This document shows positions 47,984 to 57,065 of a stretch of DNA of 57,487 nucleotides, in pieces. Source of the DNA: an uncultured Clostridium sp. (GTDB lineage Bacteria; Bacillota; Clostridia; TANB77; CAG-508); NCBI GenBank assembly GCA_947365805.1, contig CANAZY010000008.1, positions 1 to 57,487 of the forward strand. Reading direction: 5' to 3'. The notes under the pieces were generated by a model. That model was not told the origin of the DNA, did no database searches, and saw only the letters and a list, made by a program, of their open reading frames with translations. Within the stretch, counting starts at the first letter, position 1; each line of letters opens with the position of its first letter. A program made the translations under genes and the position numbers.

Positions 47984-49900
47984 TTATTTTACGTGGTTTT
48001 TGATTTCTTCTTCTATTTTTTGAATAAAGTCTGAAACCGTCATTGCTCCTATATCACCTTCACTTCTTGAACGAACACCAAGAGTTCCTGCTTCTACTTC
48101 TTTTTCCCCTACTACTAACATGTATGGTACTTTTTGTACTTGTGCTTCACGAATTTTATAACCAATTTTTTCGTTTCTTTCATCTAGTTCTACACGAATA
48201 CCTTTAGCTATTAATTCGTTTTGTACTTTTTTGGCATATTCCATATGTGCATCTGCTATTGGTAAAATTCTTACTTGAACTGGAGAAAGCCATACTGGAA
48301 ATGCTCCTGCAAAATGTTCTGTTATAATTCCTATAAATCTTTCAAATGAACCAAATAAAGCTCTGTGAATTAAGATTGGTGTTTTCTTTTCTCCATCATG
48401 GTCAATGTAAGATAAGTTAAATCTAAGTGGTAATTGGAAATCCACTTGAACTGTTCCCATTTGCCATTCTCTTCCTAAACAATCTTTCATTTTAATATCA
48501 ATTTTAGGGCCGTAGAATGCTCCATCACCTTCATTAATTCGATATTGATCTTTTCCGCATAGTTCATCTAATACATTTCTTAAATTTGCTTCTGCTTTAT
48601 TCCATAATTCGATATCTCCCATATAGTCATCTGGTCTTGTTGATAATGTTAGTTCAAAATCCAATCCAAATATACCATATAAATATTTTGCTATTTCAAT
48701 AATATCTTTTATTTCAGAACCAATTTGGTCTTCTGTAATAAAGTTGTGTGAATCATCTTGTCGAAACATTCTTACTCGAAATAATCCATTTAATTGTCCA
48801 GATTTTTCATTTCTATGAATCACATCAATATCATTAAATCTTAAAGGTAAATCTTTATAACTTCTTAATTTGGATGCAAATATTTTGATAGCATTTGGGC
48901 AGTTCATTGGTTTTAAAGCTTGTTCTTTTCCATCAGAATCTGTTAATACAAACATATCCTCTTTGTAGTGGTCCCAGTGTCCTGAAGTTTTCCATAATTC
49001 ACTACTGTTTAATTGAGGTCCAGAAAATTCCATGTAGCCTCTTTTTTCATGCTCTTTTCTCCAAAGGTCTATTAAAATGTTCATCATTTTTAATCCTTTT
49101 GGCATCCAATATGCCATTCCTGGTGCTGTCTCATCAAAGAAAAATAAATCTAGTTCTCTTCCTAATTTTCTATGGTCTCTCTTCTTTGCTTCTTCTATCA
49201 TGGTTAAATAATCCTCTAGCATGCTTGCTTTGGGGAAAGAAATTCCATAAATTCTTTGCATACTATCGTTTTCTTGGTTTCCTTTCCAATAGGCAGCTGA
49301 AGTATTTAATATTTTCATCTTTTTTACTTTTCCTGTACTTTCTAAGTGAGGCCCAGCACAAAGGTCTACATACTCCCCTTGCTCGTAGAAAGATATTTCT
49401 TCTCCTTCTGGTAATTCTTTAATTAATTCTACTTTATAATCTTCCTTTTTTTCACTCATAAAGTTAATCGCTTCTTCTCTTGGTAGTGTAAATCTTTTAA
49501 TTTCTAAATCTTCTTTTATAATTTTATTTGCTTCTTCTTCAATTTTTTTAATATCTTCTTCGTCGAATGGTTTGTCTACTTTAAAATCATAGTAAAAACC
49601 ATTTTCAATAGCTGGTCCAATTCCTAATTTTGTATCTGGAAATAATCTTTTTACCGCTTGTGCCATAATATGTGTTGTTGTATGCCAATAAGCTTTTTTT
49701 CCTTCTTCATTATCAAATGTTAAAATATTAACATTACAATCCTCTTCTAATTTAAATCTTAAATCTTTTACCTCTCCATTTACTTCTCCTGCTGTTGCAA
49801 CCCTTGCTAACCCTTCACTAATGTTTTTTGCCAGTTCTAGTATTGAAATACCTTGTTCTACTTCTTTTATAGAACCATCTTTTAAACTTACTTTAATCAT
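47984..49900 (-). CDS. thrS: Threonine-tRNA ligase
   Basis: 638 residues. Class II synthetase. The N-terminal TGS domain (about 1-62), the editing domain with HTTTHIMAQAVKRLFP and CAGPHLESTGKV, and the catalytic core with PMNCPNAIKIFASK, FRVRMFRQDDSHNF (motif 2) and HRALFGSFERFIGIITEH (motif 3) are present, plus an anticodon-binding C-terminus (LSPVQVRILPIADAH). I start it at the ATG at 49900, with an AGGAGG site. A T-box leader precedes it. Confidence 0.98.
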   Translation of the reverse strand: MIKVSLKDGSIKEVEQGISILELAKNISEGLARVATAGEVNGEVKDLRFKLEEDCNVNILTFDNEEGKKAYWHTTTHIMAQAVKRLFPDTKLGIGPAIENGFYYDFKVDKPFDEEDIKKIEEEANKIIKEDLEIKRFTLPREEAINFMSEKKEDYKVELIKELPEGEEISFYEQGEYVDLCAGPHLESTGKVKKMKILNTSAAYWKGNQENDSMQRIYGISFPKASMLEDYLTMIEEAKKRDHRKLGRELDLFFFDETAPGMAYWMPKGLKMMNILIDLWRKEHEKRGYMEFSGPQLNSSELWKTSGHWDHYKEDMFVLTDSDGKEQALKPMNCPNAIKIFASKLRSYKDLPLRFNDIDVIHRNEKSGQLNGLFRVRMFRQDDSHNFITEDQIGSEIKDIIEIAKYLYGIFGLDFELTLSTRPDDYMGDIELWNKAEANLRNVLDELCGKDQYRINEGDGAFYGPKIDIKMKDCLGREWQMGTVQVDFQLPLRFNLSYIDHDGEKKTPILIHRALFGSFERFIGIITEHFAGAFPVWLSPVQVRILPIADAHMEYAKKVQNELIAKGIRVELDERNEKIGYKIREAQVQKVPYMLVVGEKEVEAGTLGVRSRSEGDIGAMTVSDFIQKIEEEIKNHVK

Positions 49901-49935
49901 ACTAATTCCTCCTATCTCTATTCCACTAAAATAAA

Positions 49936-50172
49936 AATACACCCCTAGGTATTTTTATTTTAATACCTAGGGGTGCATATATATACACGGTTCCACCCTA
50001 TTTTTAACTTCATTTAAGATGATAACGGAATCACCGTCTAGCTTTTTACTAGAAACAATGAGGTAGTTTTTCAAAACTGTTTTCTTATCATTAGCTTCCA
50101 GCCTATGGCTAATGACTCTCTAAAAGTAACCTTGTTTTTACTTTGTCTCATTTTTGTTTTGTTATTTATCTA
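49936..50172 (-). promoter_or_regulatory. T-box riboswitch, threonine (thrS leader)
   Basis: The reverse strand has AGGGTGGAACCGTG (T-box core), an upstream Stem I with AGAGAGTCATTAG paired to CTAATGA, and a terminator stem of 15-16 bp (CACCCCTAGGTATT and complement, 49940-49975) with a T run. The specifier is near 50060-50066; I cannot decide between ACT and ACC, both threonine. Confidence 0.9.
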
Positions 50173-50178
50173 TTTATT

Positions 50179-50207
50179 ATCATACTCTCTTTTTCCCTTA
50201 TTGTCAA
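50179..50207 (-). promoter_or_regulatory. SigmaA-type promoter of the thrS leader
   Basis: Reverse strand TTGACA (50207-50202), 17-base spacer, TATGAT (50184-50179). Confidence 0.75.
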
Positions 50208-50214
50208 TGGTTTT

Positions 50215-50415
50215 TTACAGAATTCCAATTTGTGTAATTTCTCTTTGTAATGTATTTACTTCATTTTGTAATAATGTTATTTCGTCTTGTTTTTCAAAAT
50301 TATTAACAAAATATCCTACTACAAATCCTAATACAAATATTCCAACAACTAAAAGGACACTTTTTATCCATTGTTCTTTTTGATACATATCTTTATCATA
50401 TATCTTCATTTTCAT
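50215..50415 (-). CDS. Small single-helix membrane protein downstream of pgi
   Basis: 66 residues. One membrane helix (SVLLVVGIFVLGFVVGYFV, about 19-37) is followed by a short coiled coil (DEITLLQNEVNTLQREITQI). The start lies 16 bases from the pgi stop with an AAGGAAGG site, so it is likely cotranscribed. It resembles small bitopic membrane proteins of no known role. Confidence 0.7.
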   Translation of the reverse strand: MKMKIYDKDMYQKEQWIKSVLLVVGIFVLGFVVGYFVNNFEKQDEITLLQNEVNTLQREITQIGIL

Positions 50416-50431
50416 TTACCTTCCTTCTTTC

Positions 50432-51740
50432 TTATTTCGTCTCATATCCTGGTTTTCCAAGAAGTCTAAACATATTCTTTTTATATTCTTCTACCCCTGG
50501 TTGATTAAATGGATTTACTCCTAAAAGTCTTCCCGACATAGCACAAGCTAGTTCAAAGAAGTAAATTAAAGCTCCTATCGTTTCTGCATCCAATGTTTCT
50601 AAATGTAGTACAATATTAGGTACTCCTCCTGTTACATGAGCTTCTATGGTTCCTTCCATTGCTTTTTTATTAACAAAATCTAATGTTTTTCCTGCTACAA
50701 AGTTCATTCCGTCTAAATTATCTTCATCTTGCTTAATGGTTAAATCACTATTTGGTTCATCAATGGCAAGTACGGTCTCAAATAAGTTACGTCTTCCTTC
50801 TTGAATGTATTGCCCCATAGAATGTAAATCCGTTGTAAAATCTACTCCTGCTGGGAATATTCCTTTTCCATCTTTTCCTTCACTTTCACCATATAATTGT
50901 TTCCACCATTCAGTAAAGTAATGCATTTTTGGTTCATAGTTTACTAATATTTCAATATTTTTGTCTTTTTTATATAACATGTTTCTAATGACTGCATATT
51001 TATAACATTCGTTGTATTTTAAATTATCATCTTTATATTTATCTTCTGCGATTTTTGCTCCTAGCATTAATTTATCAATATCAATTCCTGCTACTGCAAT
51101 TGGAAGTAATCCGGACAGCTGTTAAAACAGAATATCTACCACCTACATTATCTGGAATAACAAATGCTTCGTATCCTTCTTCATTGGCAAGCGTTTTTAG
51201 TGCACCTTTTTCAGAATCGGTTGTTACATAAATTCTTTTTCTTGCTTCATCAATTCCATATTTGTTTTCTAAAAATTCTCTAAAAATACGAAAAGCAATG
51301 GCGGGCTCTGTTGTTGTCCCAGACTTTGAAATAACGTTAATTGAAATATTTCTATCTCCAATAATATCAATTAAATCATTTATATAATTAGGACTCAAAT
51401 TATTTCCAGCATATAAAATTTGTGGGCAATCTCTTTTTCCATAGTTGTAAAATGTATGGGTTAAACTTTCAATAACCGCTCTTGCTCCTAAATAAGAGCC
51501 ACCAATTCCAATACATAGTAAAATATCCGAATCTTTTTGTATCTTACTTGCAGCCTTTTTTATTCTTGTAAATTCTTTTTTATCATAATTGGTTGGTAAT
51601 TTTAACCATCCTAAAAATTCTTTTTCATCATTTGATTTTGCATGTAAGTCTTGATGAACTTTCTTTACTTCTTCTTTATATTCTAATATATCTTCTACTG
51701 GAATATTGGTATTTGTATAATCTAATTTAATATAAGACAT
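50432..51740 (-). CDS. pgi: Glucose-6-phosphate isomerase, read across a CGG frameshift
   Basis: 435 residues when one base is skipped. Interconverts glucose 6-phosphate and fructose 6-phosphate. The first frame holds [29 protein letters not shown] (sugar phosphate site) and [10 protein letters not shown]. It then reaches an in-frame CGG; reading CGGA as glycine gives [20 protein letters not shown], exactly the PGI signature. The second frame carries [16 protein letters not shown] and the C-terminus ([15 protein letters not shown]). Without the shift the protein ends ten codons later. As a central glycolytic enzyme next to an intact deoB/thrS context, loss would be costly. Confidence 0.92.
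51110..51113 (-). other. CGGA +1 frameshift/quadruplet site in pgi
   Basis: Codon 210 of the first frame is CGG (GTC CGG A). Reading C-GGA as glycine restores AVGLLPIAV. Confidence 0.92.
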
Positions 51741-51915
51741 TATCTTTTCTCCTTTACCTTTTGTATTATATGTCTATTCTATAATAAGTATTTTCGTTAT
51801 GCAATATTTTTAAGAAAAATAACTTCCCTTTTTTTGTTTTTTAACATATAATGTAGGAAATTAAAATATATAATTATATGTTTTAAGATACATAAGCTTT
51901 TAGGAGCGTGTAAAG

Positions 51916-52800
51916 ATGAAAAAAATTTTATTTGAAGGTTGCGCAACCGCAATCGCTACACCTTTTACCGAATTTGGTGTGAATTATGAAGAATTCGGTC
52001 GTTTAATTGATTTTCAAATTGAAGAAGGAATTGATGCTTTGGTTGTTTGTGGGACAACGGGTGAATCTGCTACTATGACAGATGCTGAAAGAAAAGAAAC
52101 CTTTGCTTTTGCTGTAAAAAAAGTAGCAAAACGTGTTCCTGTTATTATTGGAACTGGTAGTAACTGTACTCGTACTGCAATAGAGCTTACCAAATATGCC
52201 GAAAGTATTGGTGCCGATGGTGCCTTAGTTGTTACTCCTTACTATAACAAAGCAACACAAAATGGACTTATTGAACATTATAAAGCAATTGCCTCTAATA
52301 CGAATTTACCAATTATTATGTATAGTGTTCCAAGTAGAACAGGTGTTAATATTTTACCTAAAACTTGTTTGGAACTTTCTAAAATTCCAAATATTGTTGC
52401 GATTAAAGAAGCAAGTGGTAATTTATCTCAAGTTGCTGAAATTGCATCATTATGCGGTGATAATTTAACTATTTATAGTGGAAATGATGATCAGATTTTA
52501 CCTGTACTTTCTCTTGGTGGAAAAGGAGTTATCTCTGTTCTTTCTAATGTAGCACCAAAAAGAGCAAGCAAAATGGTACATGATTATTTAAATGGCAATT
52601 TTGAGGATGCTAAAAAAGCACAATTAGAAGCAATTGGATTAATTAATGCTTTATTTTGTGAAGTAAATCCAATCCCAGTAAAAGAGGCTTTAAATCTATT
52701 AGGATATTGTTTTGGAACCCCTAGATTACCTTTAACACCATTATCAACTGAAAATAAAGTCCTATTAGAAAATGAAATGAAGCAATATGGTCTAATATAG
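51916..52800 (+). CDS. dapA: 4-Hydroxy-tetrahydrodipicolinate synthase
   Basis: 294 residues. First committed step of the lysine branch, joining pyruvate and aspartate semialdehyde. TIM-barrel motifs are present: VCGTTGESATM (T-T pair), VTPYYNKATQNGLIEHY (tyrosine), YSVPSRTGVN, and the Schiff-base lysine in VAIKEASGN. The GGKGVISVLSN loop is typical. Native codon use, no in-frame CGG. Together with dapB and the ddh/asd/lysA locus it completes a dehydrogenase-type pathway. Confidence 0.97.
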   Translation: MKKILFEGCATAIATPFTEFGVNYEEFGRLIDFQIEEGIDALVVCGTTGESATMTDAERKETFAFAVKKVAKRVPVIIGTGSNCTRTAIELTKYAESIGADGALVVTPYYNKATQNGLIEHYKAIASNTNLPIIMYSVPSRTGVNILPKTCLELSKIPNIVAIKEASGNLSQVAEIASLCGDNLTIYSGNDDQILPVLSLGGKGVISVLSNVAPKRASKMVHDYLNGNFEDAKKAQLEAIGLINALFCEVNPIPVKEALNLLGYCFGTPRLPLTPLSTENKVLLENEMKQYGLI

Positions 52801-52933
52801 CTCCTTTACTCTATCTTATTATATTACATTTTCTTTAAATTTTTCTTAAGTTACAGACAAATGAAGCCTTTTATGTTATACTTAAAAGAGTGAGAACAAA
52901 TACCAAAGATTTATAGGGGATGAATTTTAAGTT

Positions 52934-53473
52934 ATGTTATTACTAGAAAAAGAAAATAAAGAAACGTTTCAAAGCGAGTTTGAACTAATTATAAAAGATT
53001 TAGTAGCAAATGAAACTGTACAAAAAATGAAGAATTTTAAACAACATTATGATACTTCTTGTTTTGAGCATTGTAGAAATGTTGCTTATTATAGTTATTT
53101 AATCTGTAAAAAATATCATTTGGATTATATTTCAGCTGCTCGTGCTGGTATGTTACATGATTTATTTTTATATGATTGGAGAACAAAGCAAGATGGAAGA
53201 AAAGGTCTTCATGCCTTTACTCACCCAAAAACGGCTTTTGAAAACGCCTCTAAATTATTTGATTTAAATAAAAAAGAAACCGATATTATTTTAAAACATA
53301 TGTGGCCAGTAACCATTCTTTTTCCAAAGTATGCTGAAAGTTATGTAATTACTTTTGTTGATAAGTATTGTGCTGTACAAGAATCTGTAAATGCTTACAA
53401 ATCTAAAAATGCAGTACAAAAATTGTACCGTTATGCCTATGTGTTTTTAAGTATGTTCGTTATTTTAAGATAA
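52934..53473 (+). CDS. HD-domain phosphohydrolase-like protein
   Basis: 179 residues. The pattern SCFEHCRNVAYYSYLICKKY ... ARAGMLHDLFLYDW gives H...HD as in HD metal-dependent phosphohydrolases; LKHMWP and FVDKYCA follow. It matches small HD proteins common in clostridia, with no known substrate. It lies between dapA and dapB, 47 bases before dapB, with a hairpin overlapping its stop. Confidence 0.82.
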   Translation: MLLLEKENKETFQSEFELIIKDLVANETVQKMKNFKQHYDTSCFEHCRNVAYYSYLICKKYHLDYISAARAGMLHDLFLYDWRTKQDGRKGLHAFTHPKTAFENASKLFDLNKKETDIILKHMWPVTILFPKYAESYVITFVDKYCAVQESVNAYKSKNAVQKLYRYAYVFLSMFVILR

Positions 53474-53498
53474 GGGTTGCATATAAGGCAACCCTTAT
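53470..53498 (+). terminator. Hairpin at the end of the HD-domain gene
   Basis: ATAAGGGTTGC pairs perfectly with GCAACCCTTAT; no strong T tract, so it may be partial and let transcription continue to dapB. Confidence 0.6.
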
Positions 53499-53520
53499 CC
53501 ATATGAAAGGATGAAAAGAA

Positions 53521-54270
53521 ATGATAAAAGTTCTAATTAATGGCTGTAATGGCCGAATGGGCCAAGTTTTAGTAAATGAAATTGATCGTTTTTCCGAATT
53601 ATTGTTAGTTGGTGGTTTTGATATTCACGACGAAGGAAAAAATACATTCCCTGTTTATTCAAAAATAGATGATATCAAAGAAAAACCAGATGTTATTGTG
53701 GATTTTAGCGTACCTGTTTCTACTTTTAATATTTTAAAATATGCAGTAAGTAACAAAGTTCCTGTTGTGATTGCTACTACTGGATTTACCAAAGAGCAAT
53801 TAGATGAAATCAAGGAATTTTCGAAACAAATTCCAATTTTTCAATCTTCTAATATGTCTTTTGATATTAATTTAATGAAAAAAATAGTAGCAGAAGTTGC
53901 TAAAAATTTAAAAGGAACTGACATTGAAATTGTAGAAACACATCATAATCGTAAAGTAGATGCACCAAGTGGTACTGCTATTTTACTTGCTGATGCTATT
54001 AATGATGTAATGGATGAAAAATTAGACTATAATTTTAATCGTCATGATATTCACGAAAAAAGAAACTCAAATGAAATTGGTTTTTCTTCCATTCGTGGTG
54101 GTAATATTGTAGGAGAACATAGTGTTATGTTTTTTGGAGAACATGAAACATTTGAGATAAAACATACCTCTTATTCAAGAGATGTGTTTGCAGAAGGTGC
54201 TCTAAAGGCTGCTGTATTTCTTGCAAGTAAAGAGCCTGGTTTTTATGGAATGGATGATATGGTAAAATAA
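53521..54270 (+). CDS. dapB: 4-Hydroxy-tetrahydrodipicolinate reductase
   Basis: 249 residues. NAD(P)H-dependent reductase after DapA. Visible: NGCNGRMGQVL (GxxGxxG nucleotide site), VDFSVP, ATTGFTKEQL, QSSNMSFDINL, VETHHNRKVDAPSGTAILLA (catalytic HH and K) and the C-terminal FSSIRGGNIVGEHSV. Native codon use. The product feeds Ddh. Confidence 0.97.
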   Translation: MIKVLINGCNGRMGQVLVNEIDRFSELLLVGGFDIHDEGKNTFPVYSKIDDIKEKPDVIVDFSVPVSTFNILKYAVSNKVPVVIATTGFTKEQLDEIKEFSKQIPIFQSSNMSFDINLMKKIVAEVAKNLKGTDIEIVETHHNRKVDAPSGTAILLADAINDVMDEKLDYNFNRHDIHEKRNSNEIGFSSIRGGNIVGEHSVMFFGEHETFEIKHTSYSRDVFAEGALKAAVFLASKEPGFYGMDDMVK

Positions 54271-54274
54271 TATT

Positions 54275-54310
54275 AAAAAAATGCTTTCTAACTTAAGAAA
54301 GCATTTTTTA
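54275..54310. terminator. Bidirectional terminator after dapB
   Basis: Stem AAAAAATGCTTTCT with complement AGAAAGCATTTTTT, between converging dapB and DUF4363 gene. Confidence 0.88.
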
Positions 54311-54697
54311 AAATATATTATCTATTGAAAATTGTTCTCTTTGTTTTACATTGTCTAAAATGTAATCACATCGGTCAATACTATCAACTGCTTGCGAATT
54401 ATCTTTCATTTCAATAAAACTCCTCATAGAAATAATCGCTGTTTTTATTTTTTCGATTTCTGCATGTTCAATATAAAGAGCAATTGTATCATCTAGTTCT
54501 TCCCATTTATCAAATGTTTCATTTGCTTTTTTTAGAGCCATTTCATAGTCTGGTTCTTGTTTGATTAATTCTTGTTTTGTATGATTTAAATGTTGTTTTG
54601 TTTCATTTACTGCATATTCAGTATAATTTTGTGTCACATAATTTAGTCCAAAAATAACAACTGCGATAATAATACTGATAATTACTTCTTTATACAT
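54308..54697 (-). CDS. DUF4363 membrane-anchored protein
   Basis: 129 residues from the ATG at 54697. An N-terminal helix (VIISIIIAVVIFGLNYVT) is followed by an extracytoplasmic helical domain (MALKKANETFDKWEELDDTI, AEIEKIKTAIISMRSFIEM) that matches DUF4363. The ATG overlaps the end of the yetF gene by eight bases, so they are translationally coupled. DUF4363 and YetF (DUF421) genes are often neighbours in Clostridia; the shared role is unknown. Confidence 0.88.
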   Translation of the reverse strand: MYKEVIISIIIAVVIFGLNYVTQNYTEYAVNETKQHLNHTKQELIKQEPDYEMALKKANETFDKWEELDDTIALYIEHAEIEKIKTAIISMRSFIEMKDNSQAVDSIDRCDYILDNVKQREQFSIDNIF

Positions 54698-55371
54698 CCT
54701 TCTCTCCTTTCTTTTGGCAGAAAATTTGTCCTTTTCCATCAAAAGTAACTAGCAATGCTTCTTCTGGCTTCATTCCAAATTTTTCAATTTGTTTTGAAAG
54801 CCAAGTATAGTTTCTTCCAATTTTTTGTAAATTGTTTTCCATTATTTTTCCATCTACCACCAGGTCATATGGAATTCCTTCATATTCTGGCATAATATTA
54901 AAATCTTCTGGAATCGTCGTTCTTTTATTTGGCTTTTGAATAACTGTTAAGTCTCCGAGAAGTTTCTAAAATGGCATATTCTACATCCCCTACACTTGCT
55001 ACACTATTTCCTCGTAATCTTTCTTCTAATTCATTAATCGTAAATCGTTCTTTGATTAATGCTTTTTCATCAATTTTTCCACGATAAATTAAAATTCGTG
55101 GTTTACCACAAATGATTTCTCTTGCTTTCACACTTTTTAGATTAATAAAAGAAATTAGTAAATGCATAATTAATAATCCAAAGATAGGAATAATTCCTCT
55201 TGTAATTGGAATTCCTGTTTCTGTCATGGGGATTGAAGCAAGGTCTGCAATCATAATAGATATTGCAAGCTCAAATGGTTGAAGTTGTCCTATTTCTCTT
55301 TTTCCCATTAAACGCATAACAACTAAAACAACTATGTATAAAAAAATCGCTCTTATAAATGTAATTAGCAT
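54690..55371 (-). CDS. YetF-family (DUF421) membrane protein, read across a CGG frameshift
   Basis: 226 residues when one base is skipped. Three membrane helices (about 1-22, 33-52, 58-80) are followed by a cytoplasmic DUF421 domain. The first frame shows MGKREIGQLQPFELAISIMI and CGKPRILIYRGKI up to YAILETS. An in-frame CGG follows; reading CGGA as glycine gives GDLTVIQKP and the domain's second half (MPEYEGIPYDLVVDGKIM, WLSKQIEKFG, ALLVTFDGKG). Without the shift the protein ends ten codons later. YetF proteins have been linked to spore germination, but no specific role can be assigned here. Confidence 0.9.
54954..54957 (-). other. CGGA +1 frameshift/quadruplet site in the yetF-like gene
   Basis: Codon 139 of the first frame is CGG (TCT CGG A). 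Reading C-GGA as glycine restores LETSGDLTVI, conserved in DUF421 proteins. Confidence 0.92.
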
Positions 55372-55553
55372 AAAATTTTCACTTCCATTTCTATTTATTT
55401 AACAATATTTTTTACCATTTTTTTAGATTTATACAATTGTTTCGAATAATTTTTATTTTTTTGTTCATAATAAAGTCATACACATTGCAATTTTTATATA
55501 ATAGAAATTTCTATTATACAATTTATCTTTTTAAAGATAGGAGGTTTCTTAAA

Positions 55554-55931
55554 ATGGATAACGAAAGAAGTAATGTCCAAAGTTCTAGTGGAACAAGTAC
55601 AATTGGACAAATCATATGGAGATTTGTAGCAGCTGCTGTTGTTCTTGCAATTACTGCCTTTTTCACACCTGGATTTACCATAAATAATATATGGGCTTTA
55701 GCACTTGCTGCTGTTGTTCTTACTGTTATTGATTATTTAATTGTAAGATTTACAGGATTACATGCTAGTCCTTTTGGAAAAGGATTTGTAGGATTTGTCC
55801 TTTCTGCTGCTGTTCTATATGTAACTCAATATTTTGTTGCAGGATATACCATTTCTTGGATTGCTGCCATAATTGGTGCATTAGTATATGGTGTTGTTGA
55901 TTACTTTATTCCTGGTGATAACTCACTATAG
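55554..55931 (+). CDS. Phage-holin-superfamily-like membrane protein
   Basis: 125 residues. Four membrane helices are visible (about 20-37, 46-60, 76-92, 97-115; FVAAAVVLAITAFFTPGFTI, IWALALAAVVLTVIDYLIVR). This matches the four-helix holin superfamily IV type that is common as a chromosomal gene. I start it at the ATG at 55554 behind AGGAGG. There is no neighbouring lysin gene, so lysis is not supported. Confidence 0.78.
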   Translation: MDNERSNVQSSSGTSTIGQIIWRFVAAAVVLAITAFFTPGFTINNIWALALAAVVLTVIDYLIVRFTGLHASPFGKGFVGFVLSAAVLYVTQYFVAGYTISWIAAIIGALVYGVVDYFIPGDNSL

Positions 55932-55934
55932 GGT

Positions 55935-55988
55935 AAAAAGAAGATACAATAAATAACGTAGAATTATTTATTGTATCTTCTTTTTTTA
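55935..55988 (+). terminator. Terminator of the holin-like gene
   Basis: Long perfect stem starting AAAAAGAAGATACAATAAAT, 22 bp per arm, with T run. Confidence 0.92.
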
Positions 55989-56208
55989 TAAAATTTATTT
56001 TTACCATATTGATTTCTAGCTGTTCTGTCAATATAGTTTTTCTATATTTTTCTTCTATTATTTTTCATGTTGTATAGTATTCCAATTCTTCTAGCCCTTT
56101 CACCTTAAAATTTGCAATTAGTATTACTATCGTTTTTTGCAGTGCATCATATTTTTTCCCACTTTTTAGCTGTTTTGTATATTCTCGTCCCCAATAATAT
56201 TTTTGTGT
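55989..56208. other. AT-rich gene-free stretch
   Basis: No gene, repeat or clear regulatory element seen. Confidence 0.5.
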
Positions 56209-56337
56209 TTAAAATGTCTTATCTTTCTCTAAAATAAGACAAAAAGTTCCATCGGCTTCCACTTGTATTGTTCCTTTTCTTTTCTGATAGTAAACTAGGT
56301 TTCGACTTCCAGAAAATCGGAAGGCAGAAAATTCCAT
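56209..56337 (-). pseudogene. Short coding-like fragment, perhaps a gene remnant
   Basis: 42 codons from the ATG at 56337. The protein (SGSRNLVYYQKRKGTIQVEA, then DGTFCLILEKDKTF) has the balance of a real protein end, not a shadow. There is no ribosome site, so it may be a relic C-terminus. It lies in the reverse strand beside the secreted-protein gene. Confidence 0.35.
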
Positions 56338-56449
56338 AAATAGGAAGGGATTGTTTTTTAATACCTTTTTATTTTTGGGAAAAGATATGAAACACAAGTT
56401 GTCAGAAACTATTAACAACACACTTACAAAAGATAAGGAGAGAATGCGT

Positions 56450-56953
56450 ATGAAAAAAATGAGAAAGACAACAAACAGGAAAATGAGAAAACGGAGTATA
56501 GCTTTAGTATTAGCTACAGTCTTTACCCTTTCCATGGGAACCACTGCAATGGCGGCAGAACAGCCTGCAGTTCAGAAGACGACACAGGCAAAAGCAAATC
56601 AAATGGCTTACGAACGGCTGACCAGTGACATGGTCAACGTAGGAGCACGTGCCGCATCAGGCTATGCAGCACACTACACAGACTCGTTAAATGGTTCATT
56701 CTATATTAATGTCACTGGCTCCGCATCTCGCGGAATATCATATATGAAGGCTTGGGATTTTCCTAGCACAGCCGATGTATATATGTCACTAAATAGGCCG
56801 GATGGAACTTTAGCTGTTTCGTCCGTAAAATTGCCTATTGGAACAGAAATTTCCAAAACTTTTAATAACCTGCCCGCTGGTCAATACAGAGCAGTTTATT
56901 CTGTCCATGGTGTAAACAAAGGCTGGGTCTATAACAGTATTTCTAGTAGATAA
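56450..56953 (+). CDS. Secreted protein of unknown function, composition outlier
   Basis: 167 residues from the ATG at 56450, with AAGGAG nine bases upstream. It has a basic N-terminus, a hydrophobic core and a cleavage region (SIALVLATVFTLSMGTTAMA, cut near AMA-AEQ). The mature part is beta-rich with GSFYINVTGSASRGISYMKA and KTFNNLPAGQYRAVYSVHG. No family recognised. Composition is much richer in G and C than the core, and two in-frame CGG codons (KRSIA, YERLT) must be arginine, so it is probably recently acquired. Confidence 0.72.
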   Translation: MKKMRKTTNRKMRKRSIALVLATVFTLSMGTTAMAAEQPAVQKTTQAKANQMAYERLTSDMVNVGARAASGYAAHYTDSLNGSFYINVTGSASRGISYMKAWDFPSTADVYMSLNRPDGTLAVSSVKLPIGTEISKTFNNLPAGQYRAVYSVHGVNKGWVYNSISSR

Positions 56954-57028
56954 CCACAATGTGTTATCTTAAACAAAACACTGCTGTAGGATAATTATTG
57001 ACTTGTACTTGTGTTTCTATTAACATCA

Positions 57029-57062
57029 AAAAGAGAGTTTCTATTTTTAGAAACTCTCTTTT
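57029..57062. terminator. Terminator-like hairpin downstream of the last gene
   Basis: AAAAGAGAGTTTCTA pairs with TAGAAACTCTCTTTT around a four-base loop. Confidence 0.88.
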
Positions 57063-57065
57063 CTT

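Noticed and set aside
55554..55931. Prophage lysis cassette
   Set aside because: The holin-like gene has no endolysin or phage genes around it; this family is often chromosomal.
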